Positions 1 through 7,875 are shown, counted from the first letter of the stretch. The stretch: DNA of 64,000 nt from JAJEFO01 sp009843725 (GCA_965243215.1 CBDEUJ010000004.1:1240001-1304000); one strand, 5' to 3'. A program made the numbers and translations. The notes: a model not told the origin generated them from the letters alone.

Positions 1-2558
1 GTGCCCGTGAACCGGCCGCCGAAGGCCGGAAGCCCCCAGCCCGCCTCCGCCCTGAGGCTCCGCGACGCCTCGAAGCCCTCCTCCGGCACGAGGCCCGGCG
101 CGTCCCGCGCTGCCCAGAGACGCTCCGCGGCGCCGGCGGTGGCGCCCACGTCCGAGCTCACCGAGAACCACCGGCCGCGGCCGCGCACGCCCGGGTCGAG
201 GCGGATGCTCGCGCTCACGCCCCATTCCTCGTAGTCGCCGCTATGCGCGAGCAGTGTTCGGGCCCGGGCTTCTATGGCAAGTCCATTGGCCAGGTTGTCG
301 TAGCGCAGGCCACCGCCGGCTTCGACGCTGGTGCCGGTTTCTCCGTCCCCGCCGTCACTCCGCAAGCCAATCTCGATCGACGGTGTGAACGTGGCCCCCG
401 AGGCAAGATCCCGGACATGCGAACCTTCGAGCATCATCCGGTGCCGGCTGGCATTCAAGGTCATGCTCTCGATGGTTTCGGATCCGTCGAGTCCGCCGCG
501 CGTGAATGCGGTTTCGCCCTTTAACCGCAGGTGCGTCGTGCCCCCGGAGATCAGCTGATCGCTGGCCACCAGTGGCCCGTTGACGCCGGCCGCCACCATC
601 CGCCACGAGAGATCGCTCGCTTGTCTGCCGGATGAGTCCTCGACCTCGACTTTGCCCGAGCCGACGCCGACCGTCGCCCAAAGATTGATGCCACCTTGCG
701 CCTGCCAGTTCACATAGGGGTTGAAGCTCGTCACGGTGGACGTGAGTTCGCCCGAACGTGCATTGGAATCCGTGTAATTCGCCTTTCCTGTCGCCCGCGC
801 CAGCAGCACTCCTGCCAGCGTGTTCGCACCCAGTTTGCCATCCATCCCGAGGTTGGCGCTTGTCACGTTGCCGTCGTAGGTCATGGCCTGCGGGTTGCCA
901 CCTGAAAACTTGCGATAGTCTCCGCTTCCCCAAAAGGTCAGGTTTCGCCCCTGTCCGGTGTCCGGCGTGTCGAGCGCCAGAACAAAGGACGAGCCCTCAA
1001 GCAGCCGACCGGGATCGAGCGTGCCGCTTTCCAGCGCCTGCCGGTTGGCCAGCAGCGCTTTGGGGAGCGTGGAGGCGCCCGCCAGACTGAGATCTCTGGC
1101 GGGTGGGGCGCCGGACGTCGCCTGCTGGATGCGGCGCGAAACGGCATCGACCGTACTCGCGGTCATGGCGCGCATCATCTGAGGCAGCACGGATTCGATC
1201 ACCGTGCTATGGTGCACAGCGGTCGTCTCCGGCGCTTTGAGGTAGACGCCCGAACCGATGACGAGCCTGGTCGTGACTTTGGACCCGTCGCCTGCCGTGG
1301 TCGTCCTGGTGAACTCTCTTGCATAACCCAGCTTGGGGATGTCGGCGCTGTCGGTGTCGTCCGAGGGGTCGTCAAAGTAGTATTCCACGAAACCGCCTTC
1401 CGGGCTGCTGCTCGCTGCCTCGAGGACCTGCGGAAGGACCAGCTTCCCTGTCACCACGTCACGGACGGTCGGCACCAGCGGCCGGAGCTCGAATCTGTCC
1501 GGAAATGCTCCATGAACCAGGATGATGTTGCTGGATCGGTCCAGCACATAGAGATAGACGGAGCCATGTCTCCATGGCCCGTTCGGATCTCTGAGCGCCA
1601 GCCTGGCTTTGGCGAAAGCCGCTCTGGATTCCGCCGTGGTGCGCGCGCCACTCAGGGTTCTGCCAAGGAATCGCAACGCTTCGGTGACGAATTCCTTCAG
1701 CGTCTCGCGGTCCACAACGTCCCTGGCGGTAATCGCCGGATTGCCGTAGTCGATGTCTTCGTCCCTCAAGTGAGATGCGTCGAGATCGAATCCGGCGAGC
1801 AACACGCGCGGCTGCTCCGTATTGACCGAGACATAAGCGGCAGCGTAGCCGCTCGCGCCCGGGAATCCCGGCCGAACGCCCGCCACCGCTCTGGTCAGGT
1901 CGAACGGGCCATGCGCCTCGTTTCTCAGAATCTCGGAAAGCCTGGACTGAGCCTGGTTTCTGGCAACAGGGTCCGGAGACTGCAGGGCCGCCGAGACCGG
2001 CCTAGGAACACCGAGTGCAAAAAGAATCTCGGCGTAAATCGCGGGTTTCAGACGGCCGGCCGAAAGGGACATGTCCTTCGCATGCAGATACACTCGGCCA
2101 TCAGGCGTCAGCGTTACGATGTAGGTGGAACCGGAACGAAACGGGCCGCGCTCGAGTCGAAGACGGCATCCCGCGAATGCAAGCTGTTCCGCTGACACGG
2201 TTTCCGAGCCGCTGCTCTTGAACTGTGCCGTCACCGCCAACGCGAATGCCCCTAGGGTGGCGCTGCCACTCTCCACATCTTGCGCCGTCACGGTCGGATC
2301 TGGCGGGGGCGTGACACCGGGAGGGAGCGGGCATTCGTCCCGCCCCTGCGCCAAGGCTGCCTCTGGATGGGTCGTGACGCCAAGCAGAACGAACAGGCCG
2401 AACACCAAAAGCGTCGATGTGGCGGCGGTCAACGTTCGGGCACCGGTTCCGAGAAGGCCGCCGCACGGCGAAATTCGACGAATTGCGTTCACGATGGATT
2501 TTGTCCCAATGATGGCCTCAACCCGACATGGAGCCCGATTCCGCCATAGGATTCTCAT
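1..2558 (-). CDS. Cache-domain autotransporter-like outer-membrane protein (3' end beyond window)
   Basis: One uninterrupted minus-strand frame runs from an ATG at 2558 off the left edge, so at least 852 residues are present and the last few tens are missing. Residues 1-75 look like an extended signal peptide (hydrophobic core STLLVFGLFVLLGV, ending near ALAQG). Residues roughly 230-255 (GYAAAYVSVNTEQPRVLLAG) and 324-438 (GSVYLYVLDRSSNIILVHG, EYYFDDPSDDTDSADIPK, VIGSGVYL) resemble Cache-type extracellular sensor folds. From about residue 540 (FWGSGDYRKFSGG) to the edge the pattern is an outer-membrane beta-barrel of the alphaproteobacterial autotransporter type: TPSIEIGLRSDGGDGETGTS, GGLRYDNLANGLAIEARAR, then GWGLPAFGGRFTG near the barrel end. 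The likely role is a surface-anchored binding or sensing protein. ATG 2558 is preceded by AAGGAACCGGAGG; a GTG at codon 24 is possible. The Cache assignment is inferred from pattern; the barrel is clear. Confidence 0.8.
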   Translation of the reverse strand, partial: MRILWRNRAPCRVEAIIGTKSIVNAIRRISPCGGLLGTGARTLTAATSTLLVFGLFVLLGVTTHPEAALAQGRDECPLPPGVTPPPDPTVTAQDVESGSATLGAFALAVTAQFKSSGSETVSAEQLAFAGCRLRLERGPFRSGSTYIVTLTPDGRVYLHAKDMSLSAGRLKPAIYAEILFALGVPRPVSAALQSPDPVARNQAQSRLSEILRNEAHGPFDLTRAVAGVRPGFPGASGYAAAYVSVNTEQPRVLLAGFDLDASHLRDEDIDYGNPAITARDVVDRETLKEFVTEALRFLGRTLSGARTTAESRAAFAKARLALRDPNGPWRHGSVYLYVLDRSSNIILVHGAFPDRFELRPLVPTVRDVVTGKLVLPQVLEAASSSPEGGFVEYYFDDPSDDTDSADIPKLGYAREFTRTTTAGDGSKVTTRLVIGSGVYLKAPETTAVHHSTVIESVLPQMMRAMTASTVDAVSRRIQQATSGAPPARDLSLAGASTLPKALLANRQALESGTLDPGRLLEGSSFVLALDTPDTGQGRNLTFWGSGDYRKFSGGNPQAMTYDGNVTSANLGMDGKLGANTLAGVLLARATGKANYTDSNARSGELTSTVTSFNPYVNWQAQGGINLWATVGVGSGKVEVEDSSGRQASDLSWRMVAAGVNGPLVASDQLISGGTTHLRLKGETAFTRGGLDGSETIESMTLNASRHRMMLEGSHVRDLASGATFTPSIEIGLRSDGGDGETGTSVEAGGGLRYDNLANGLAIEARARTLLAHSGDYEEWGVSASIRLDPGVRGRGRWFSVSSDVGATAGAAERLWAARDAPGLVPEEGFEASRSLRAEAGWGLPAFGGRFTG

Positions 2559-2948
2559 GCCTCCGGTTCCTTGATTCCGTTCTTTTTCATCCCGTTCGAG
2601 ATGTTTCCCGGCGTTGTGTTTTAGCGCTTCGCGATGAAATCCCGCATTGACCTGTCCGAAAGCCATGAAGAAAGTCCTTCTCCGGTTGGTCTCGTCGAGC
2701 CTCTTGGACCCGATGATCCTATAGACCCTTATGCCGTCGTCCTGCCCCCGGATCTGCACGCAAGATCGTCCCGAAGGACTGGGAGCCGCCAGATCGACAA
2801 CGCGTTCGCCATTTGTCACGGCGAAGTGGAATTCACTATGGCGGATTCGGAAATCGCGGCAAGCGTCATTTTGATCCCATGCTTCGGCGCCGGTTGCCGA
2901 CCGGGGAGTTTCGCATTCCGTGCCCTCCACGAACCGGAACTTTCCTGG
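2559..2948. other. Intergenic region upstream of the autotransporter
   Basis: I see no recognisable gene in these 390 bases. A plus-strand open frame beginning at 2634 crosses into the insertion-sequence remnant and resembles no family I know. The region should contain the promoter of the minus-strand autotransporter, but I could not identify convincing promoter hexamers. Confidence 0.4.
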
Positions 2949-2970
2949 GGCTCTGTTGCAAAAGTTTTCC
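2949..2970 (+). repeat. IS6-type terminal inverted repeat (single surviving end)
   Basis: The bases GGCTCTGTTGCAAAAG match the terminal repeat style of IS6-family elements at 13 of the first 14 positions of GGCACTGTTGCAAA. It lies just beyond the stop of the decayed transposase at 3005, where an IS6 end is expected. Its partner is absent. Confidence 0.65.
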
Positions 2971-3004
2971 AGAGTTGCAGAGCGTGCGATGGCCCCGCCT
3001 TTTC

Positions 3005-3530
3005 TCAAGATCCTTGCCGGATCGCGATCCGTTCCAGCTCTGCTCCGTGCAGTGACATCAGTTCGCTCATCATGTCCGGCCCCATGCCGAAGGCACGTTC
3101 CACAAGACGCACTTCGCCCCTGATGCCGGACTGGAGCTGAAAGGCGCCGGCCTGCTTCTTCCTGAGCGCGCGCATTGCCTCGAAGCCCTCGTGGCGCAGG
3201 CCGTCTTCATCGACTTGAAGCCAAGGGTCGGCTTGATCAGGCGCTTGAGCTTGCCACGGTCGGCCTCGACGACGTTGTTGCGGCACTTGACCTGTCTGTG
3301 GTCGCTGTCCGAGGGGCACTTGCCCTCCTTCTTCAACTCCCGAATGGCCCGGCGCAGCATCCCGCCTTGTCCGTGTTGATGACGAAGGGCTTCTCCCACG
3401 CCTTGCCCGGGAACCGCTTGGCGGCGTTTGCATTGCGGGTCTGCGACAGGTGGAATTCGATGGTGTCGCCACGGCTGTTGACCGCGCGGTACAGATACGC
3501 CCATTTCCCTTTGCCATGGACACGAATGAC
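3005..3530 (-). pseudogene. IS6-family DDE transposase, truncated and frameshifted
   Basis: Transposase sequence is spread over three minus-strand frames. The first (about 3530-3370) reads GKGKWAYLYRAVNSRG and FVINTDKAG. The second (about 3370-3205) reads HRQVKCRNNVVEADRGKLKR and PTLGFKSMKTA. The third (about 3200-3005) reads GFEAMRALRKKQAGAFQLQ and IRGEVRLVERAFGMG. These are the middle and C-terminal parts of IS6/IS26-type transposases of about 230 residues. Roughly the first 75 residues are gone, including the helix-turn-helix and the first catalytic aspartate; the second aspartate (NTDK) and the glutamate (VVEAD) remain. At least two frameshifts, near 3365 and 3200, make it non-functional. 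Confidence 0.8.
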
Positions 3531-3586
3531 TGAACAGCCGCCTGCAGTGACCAAGATCAGTGACAAGATCACGGATAGCAGCGATG

Positions 3587-3613
3587 CGGTTCATCCCCGC
3601 GAACGCGGGGAAC
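3587..3613 (+). CRISPR. Orphan type I-E-like CRISPR repeat (single unit)
   Basis: A 27-base stretch begins CGGTTCAT, continues with the palindrome CCCCGCGAACGCGGGG and ends AAC. This matches the framework of type I-E repeats (CGGTTYATCCCCGC, four variable bases, GCGGGGAAC). Only one copy is present: 61 bases up- or downstream, where the next unit would lie, there is no second copy, and no cas gene is in the window. It sits about 50 bases from the truncated end of the IS6 remnant. I read it as a possible relic of an array; chance resemblance is the alternative. Confidence 0.5.
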
Positions 3614-3851
3614 TGGGCCGACGTTCGCCGGCCAACCGAACCGGATAGGAGAGAAAGCGCCGACGCGCCGCCTGACGGCTGCAACGCAAGGCGCGGGCGA
3701 AAGCCGGACTTGCAATCGCCAGACACGGGGGTCATCTGGCTGGCACTAATTCCCAAATAGTCCTTGGCAGCGCCGCGAATCCCTTTGACAGAACCCGGAC
3801 GTTGTGGCACGTCGCGCGAAATTCCTAGGAACAGTCAGGATAGAGGCGGAC

Positions 3852-4178
3852 ATGCCCAAGGAAGAATGGGGCACCAAGCGGGTTTGCCCGACCACCGGCA
3901 AGAGGTTCTACGACCTTAACATGGATCCGGTCATCAGCCCGTATACCGGCGAGCCGATCGTCATTGACGCGGACAAGGCAAGGCGCATTGCGGCTGAAGA
4001 GGGAAAGGAGGCGGCGGACGGCGCTGCCGAATTCGAGAACGAAAACATCGTGATCGAGGACGACGATGACGATTCGGACGTGAGTCTGGAAGACGAAGTT
4101 CTCGAGGACGATGACGACGACTCCAATGTCTCGCTTGATGAAATCGCGGACGTGCCCACGGAAGACGACGACCGATGA
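3852..4178 (+). CDS. FYDLN acid-domain protein (TIGR02300 type)
   Basis: The 108-residue protein begins MPKEEWGTKRVCPTTGKRFY and continues DLNMDPVISPYTGEPIV, followed by a very acidic tail from about residue 70 with runs such as EDDDDDSDVSLEDEVLEDD. This is the FYDLN acid-domain family of alphaproteobacteria, whose function is unknown. Many relatives carry two CPxCG knuckles that would bind zinc; here they are CPTTG and SPYTG, so three of four cysteines are missing. ATG 3852 follows AGAGG at a suitable distance and gives the family's usual N-terminus; an in-frame GTG at 3804 would add an unfamiliar 16 residues. The gene lies directly upstream of a tRNA-Ala on the same strand. Confidence 0.85.
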   Translation: MPKEEWGTKRVCPTTGKRFYDLNMDPVISPYTGEPIVIDADKARRIAAEEGKEAADGAAEFENENIVIEDDDDDSDVSLEDEVLEDDDDDSNVSLDEIADVPTEDDDR

Positions 4179-4246
4179 ATTCGCTTGCGTGACGCCACGC
4201 ATGCCTTTACCCACGTCGATGTGGGCGGCACGACGTCGTTCCTGAT

Positions 4247-4322
<76 letters not shown>

Positions 4323-4428
4323 CCGTCCCCCTGGAAGCTTGAGACTCGAACGATCCGCGTCAAGTGGTCCGCCGCAACTTGGCCCAAGGCCCGTTCGAAT
4401 CCCCATTTCGCAATCCTGTTTCGGGACC

Positions 4429-5259
4429 TCATTGCCGATCAGGTCGTTTCGCCTGTGCCAGCACGGCCCTGGTGCGCGCTTCAACGGGCGCGTCGATCAT
4501 TCTGCCGTCCAGAACGGCCACTGCCTGCCCGTCCCGGCGAGCGCTCTCAGCCGCTTCGACAATGCGCCGGGCGGTTTCCTGTTCCGCCAGCGTCGGCGCA
4601 AAGGCCCGGTTCAAGGCAGCGACCTGGTCCGGGTGAATTGCGAAACTGCCGGTGGCGCCCAACGCGCGGGCCATGCCCGCAGCAGCTTCGAAGCGTTGCA
4701 GGTCCCGATAGTCCGCGACCGTGTCCGGCAGGAGCAGCGGCGCCCGCCCTGCGGCCCGCGCCGCCTGAATCACCTGAAAGGCCGCGGGGAGCAGCAATTC
4801 GCGCGTGGGAAGAGCCCCCATGTCGGTGACGTAGTCCTCGGCCCCGAATCCCAACCCGACGACCGACGGAGCAGCCTCGGCAACCGCGAGCGCCTCGATC
4901 ACGCCACGCGGATCTTCAATCAACGGAATCAGGGGCACGGCGGGTCCGGCCAAGGCAGCTGCCTGCGCCGTCGTTGCCGGGGAAGCCTTTGGCAGCACAA
5001 TGATGCTTGCGCCAGCGCCAACAGCCGCCGCAATGTCCTTCTTGCCGCCGTTGTTGCCGCGATTCACGCGTACGGCGACCGGCGTGTCGCTGCCGCTGAG
5101 CCTTGAGACGACCTGGGCCAGTCTTGCGCGAGCTTCGTCCTTGCGGTCCTGTGGCACCGCCGCCTCGAGGTCGAGCGCGATCACGTCCGCTCCGCGCCGG
5201 CTCGCGCCGCGGACCAGGCGATCCTCCAGGACCGGGACGAAGAGGAGCGACCGCCACAT
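4429..5259 (-). CDS. HpcH/HpaI aldolase / CitE-like CoA-ester lyase
   Basis: The 276-residue protein starts MWRSLLFVPVLEDRLVRGA and carries the CitE-family patterns IALDLEAAVPQDRKDEAR, VRVNRGNN, VPLIEDPRGV-like PLIEDPRGVIEA and GLGFGAEDYVTDMGA, which supply acidic residues that bind magnesium. The family cleaves or forms CoA thioesters such as malyl-, citramalyl- or citryl-CoA in the cytoplasm. Its stop-start junction overlaps the upstream CoA-transferase gene by a base, so they formed one minus-strand operon. With a CaiB-type transferase and a LysR regulator this recalls itaconate/mesaconate loci, in which the CitE-like enzyme is (S)-citramalyl-CoA lyase; that substrate is my inference. The frame is intact, but its natural promoter was probably removed by the deletion upstream. 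Confidence 0.8.
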   Translation of the reverse strand: MWRSLLFVPVLEDRLVRGASRRGADVIALDLEAAVPQDRKDEARARLAQVVSRLSGSDTPVAVRVNRGNNGGKKDIAAAVGAGASIIVLPKASPATTAQAAALAGPAVPLIPLIEDPRGVIEALAVAEAAPSVVGLGFGAEDYVTDMGALPTRELLLPAAFQVIQAARAAGRAPLLLPDTVADYRDLQRFEAAAGMARALGATGSFAIHPDQVAALNRAFAPTLAEQETARRIVEAAESARRDGQAVAVLDGRMIDAPVEARTRAVLAQAKRPDRQ

Positions 5260-6270
5260 CAGATCACGCCGCCTTCCCGCAGCGCGGCGATCCGGTCCGA
5301 CGAAAGCCCAAGCTCCAGGAGGATGTCGTCGGCATGCTCGCCCAATGTCGGAGCAGGCGCACGCACGATGGCCGGCGTTTCTGACAGGCGCGGAAACGGT
5401 GCATGCATCGGCAGCTCGCCAAAGTCGGGGTCGCCATAGGTCTCGATGACCTTGCGACCCTGGATGAAGGGATGCTCCATCAAGTCCCGGATGTCGCAGA
5501 TCGGGCCGACCGTGACGCCGCGCTCCTCGAAGTGCGACAGGTTCTCGGCGACCGTGCGCGCGGCGAAGAAACGACCGACAATCTCCTCCAGTTCGGCGCG
5601 GTTTCGAACACGATCGGGATTGGTCAGGAACCGAGGGTCATCGACCAGCTCCGGCCGGCCAATGGCCGCAGCCAGCCTTTCCCACATGGACTGCATTGTG
5701 GCCGACATCGCGACATAGCCGCCGTCGGCGCAAAGATAGACGTTTCGGGGTGCTGCAACGTCTCCCCAGTTGCCGCTCCGCTTGGGAACGCTTCCGTCGG
5801 CGGCATAGGCCGAATCCATCGGCCCCAGAATGCTGAACAGGGGATCAAAGAGCGAAAGATCGACAACCTGCCCGTTGGCCTGGCCTTGGTCACGGGCGCG
5901 CAGCGCGGCCAGAACGGCGCCAAATCCAGCCAGCCCGGCGATCATGTCGGCCAGGGCAAGCGGCGGCAAAAGAGGTTCGTGATCCGCAAATCCGGTCATC
6001 GAAGCAAAGCCTGACATCCCTTCAATCAAGCTGCCAAAGCCCGGTTTCTGCGCGTAGGGGCCGGTCTGGCCCCAGCCGGAGACACGGGCGATCACCAGCG
6101 AAGGATTCCGCGCCATCAGCAATTCCGGACCGATGCCCCACCTTTCCAGGGTGCCGGAAACGAAGTTTTCGACAAGCACGTCCGCGGTTTCGGCCAACTT
6201 CAGGAGGATGTCCCGCCCCGGGACGCTCGACCTTGATCACGTCCGCACCAAAGTCGGCCATCAAGGGTGT
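5259..6270 (-). pseudogene. CaiB/BaiF family (class III) CoA-transferase, damaged
   Basis: From about 6197 to 5259 the frame is good class III CoA-transferase: LAETADVLVENFVSGTLERW, RVSGWGQTGPYAQKPGFGS, and a C-terminus with APFPRLSETP and GEHADDILLELGL. The start is broken. In a different frame upstream (6270-6210) lies LMADFGADVIKVERPGAG, the conserved segment that normally sits about 55 residues before LAETADVLVENF. The two pieces meet directly at about 6205-6215, so some 50 codons, the usual RNKRS-type region, are deleted and the frame is shifted. Sequence before LMADFGADV is also missing, removed by the junction with the LysR fragment. An internal start could still yield about 312 residues, but a CoA-transferase without the N-terminal segment is unlikely to work. 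Confidence 0.8.
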
Positions 6271-6742
6271 CGCACTTTTCGAGGAGGATGTCTGTCTGGT
6301 CGGCGCGGCAAAGCTTGTCGGAGAAACAGGTGCGAGCGTAACGCTGGAGAAGGCGCTGTCTTACCCCCTCCTGCTGCCAGGCCGCGATCACGTCCTGCGT
6401 GGAATGATCGACCGCGTGGCCCTTTTCCGGAACCATCCGATCGAAGTTCGCCATGAGTGCCTGTCCCTTCATTCGCTGTATTGCGGACTTGAACAGGGCA
6501 TCGGCGCAACGTTGATCTCAAAATTCTCAGCGCTGCCGCTTTGGCGTCAAGGCAAGGTCGCGTGCCGGCGTGTCGTGAAACCGAACGTGACCCGTCGGCT
6601 GTTTGTCGCCACCAGTGCCGAACGTCCCGTCACCAACGCTCAGAACGTTGTAATCGAGCAGGCGATGGCCTGCATCAGGGCCAGCGTCGCCAGCAAGGAG
6701 TGGCCGGATACCAGGATGGTTGCGCCAGAGGAGCGATCCTGA
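6266..6742 (+). pseudogene. LysR-family regulator, 3' fragment only
   Basis: The open frame encodes only the C-terminal effector-binding half of a LysR-type regulator: ALFEEDVCLVGAAKLVGETG, SYPLLLPGRDHVLRGMIDRV, CLSLHSLYCGLEQGIGATL, PNVTRRLFVATSAERPVTNA. A complete family member has about 300 residues with a winged-helix DNA-binding domain first; here about 150 are left and no helix-turn-helix is present. The break near 6265-6275 adjoins the broken 5' end of the divergent CoA-transferase, so one deletion removed both gene starts and the regulatory region between them. The last codons run into a 12-base-pair inverted repeat. Confidence 0.8.
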
Positions 6743-6769
6743 CCGGGCCGTGAGCCCGGCCCGGTCAGG
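6738..6769 (+). terminator. Stem-loop terminator after the LysR fragment
   Basis: CCTGACCGGGCC (6738-6749) and GGCCCGGTCAGG (6758-6769) form a perfect 12-base-pair stem with an 8-base loop. The TGA stop of the LysR fragment (6740-6742) is inside the left arm. No T-tract follows, so it may be a weak terminator or serve transcripts from either side. Confidence 0.6.
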
Positions 6770-7477
6770 ATGCAACGCCGACGCAGCGGGAATCCGCGCC
6801 CCGGAATGACAAGTCGCTCTGCATCTCGGCGCACACGCCTGGCGGGTGCTTCGCGGCTTTCCGGCGCTCCCGAGGAGCCCCGTTCGGTCTCAATCGGAAT
6901 TCCATGAAGGGCGACATTGTCCGCGTCGCCTCCGCCCAATCAGTCGAAACGCCTTGCGCCTCGTGAACGGCCTGCTCGGGAATTGGCATCGCGGCGTTGA
7001 CGGTCGCCGCGAGCTTCCGGATCGGGCCGCCGGCAAGATCGTCGACATGGCTGGTCAATTCCAGCGTTGAACCCGCGAGAGACAGCAGAAGACCGGCGCA
7101 ACTCCGCGGGTCGGAGCTGATTCTGGCCGACCGGCCGTCCCGGCGCGTCCCCGGTTGCCTTTCCCGCCATCCAGTGACCGTGACGCAGGCCAGCGCAGTT
7201 CTTGCGGCCATCCCTTGCAGCCCGGGATGGCTTGGTTTCGGCACGGCGGATGCCCACACGGATGCGATACCTCTCAGGGAAGGCCATGCCCGACTTGAGT
7301 GCCGGATGACCCGCGTCGAGGAAAGGGCAAACGTTCTGGGCCAGCGAACGGCACGCGGCAAGGACAGGCCGGACCGGTTGATGCAGGAATGACGGGTGAA
7401 TTCCAGAAACGCCAGACGGGGCGAACCGCTCGGCGCGTCGAACAGCGCAGCCGCCGCGCCAAACCTTTGCGCAACCG
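6770..7477. other. Gene-poor stretch with dispersed-repeat-like sequence
   Basis: A minus-strand frame of 238 codons (6765-7481) covers this stretch but has no recognisable domain and a composition rich in R, S and P, typical of a non-coding open frame in GC-rich DNA. Motifs such as GCGGGAATCCGCGCCCCGG followed by AATGAC (6786-6810) and AGGAATGACGGG (about 7386) resemble the short dispersed intergenic repeats common in alphaproteobacterial genomes. I see no gene I can support. Confidence 0.4.
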
Positions 7478-7690
7478 TCATTTCCGCCGCAGGAAGCCGA
7501 AGTAGACGTAGGCGGCCAACAGCACCGCCGCCAGCACGAGACCGATGTTGCCGTACGTCGGATCGACCTGCAGGCCGAGAAACAGCGCGAAAGAGAACGC
7601 CAGATAGAGCAGCACGACTGCGCCGACGTGGGCCAAGACCCTGACTATGCCCTGCCTGGCCGCAAGTGCGGCAATGAACAGTTTTCGCAT
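7478..7690 (-). CDS. Small two-helix membrane protein
   Basis: The 70-residue product starts MRKLFIAALAARQG. It has two hydrophobic segments, at about residues 18-40 (VLAHVGAVVLLYLAFSFALF) and 48-66 (NIGLVLAAVLLAAYVYFGF), with a short polar link DPTY and a basic end LRRK. GTGAGG lies just upstream of the ATG. It would sit in the inner membrane. I do not recognise the family. The gene is transcribed away from the LacI operon, whose operators lie about 100 bases upstream of its start, so the two could share regulation. Confidence 0.6.
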   Translation of the reverse strand: MRKLFIAALAARQGIVRVLAHVGAVVLLYLAFSFALFLGLQVDPTYGNIGLVLAAVLLAAYVYFGFLRRK

Positions 7691-7792
7691 GAGGACCTCA
7701 CTAACCCGGGCTGGCTCGATGGAAAAGCGGGTTCAGCAGCCGCACCGAGGAGCATCAAGCCTGACGCTTGCGGCTTGACGGGCAACTTGCTA

Positions 7793-7820
7793 TGACACCG
7801 ATGTCATGACTTCGATGTCA
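7793..7820 (+). promoter_or_regulatory. Tandem LacI-type operators
   Basis: Two directly adjoining 14-base sites, TGACACCGATGTCA and TGACTTCGATGTCA, agree at 12 of 14 positions. Each is a near-palindrome of TGACATCGATGTCA with the central CG typical of LacI-family operators. They lie 56-83 bases before the TTG start of the LacI gene. I infer autoregulation of the operon by binding of two dimers. Confidence 0.65.
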
Positions 7821-7875
7821 CTTGACGGGTTTCGTCGGAAGCCGCGCCGACGCACGGCAGAAACGGGGGAATGCA

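Larger units (their letters stand above)
2949..3535 (-). mobile_element. Truncated IS6-family insertion sequence
   Basis: The left boundary carries GGCTCTGTTGCAAA, close to the GGCACTGTTGCAAA terminal repeat of IS26 and other IS6-family elements. Inside lies a decayed IS6-type transposase on the minus strand. The opposite end is missing: no reverse copy of the terminal repeat is found before the next gene, and transposase similarity begins only part-way into the protein. Similarity stops near 3535, about 50 bases before an orphan CRISPR-like repeat. I infer a one-ended deletion remnant that cannot move by itself. Confidence 0.75.

Noticed and set aside
1209..2195. Long plus-strand open frame of 328 codons.
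   Set aside because: It is antisense to the well-supported autotransporter frame and shows no family pattern.
3526..3674. Possible CRISPR array around the repeat at 3587.
   Set aside because: No second repeat is found at the expected 61-base spacing on either side, so only an orphan repeat is reported.
4391..4402. GTTCGAATCCCC just after tRNA-Ala looks like a T-loop of a second tRNA or an attachment-site copy.
   Set aside because: The flanking bases cannot form a T stem or an acceptor stem, and no anticodon arm precedes it.
7775..7803. TTGACG as a -35 element for the LacI operon.
   Set aside because: No acceptable -10 hexamer lies 16-18 bases downstream, so only the operators are annotated.
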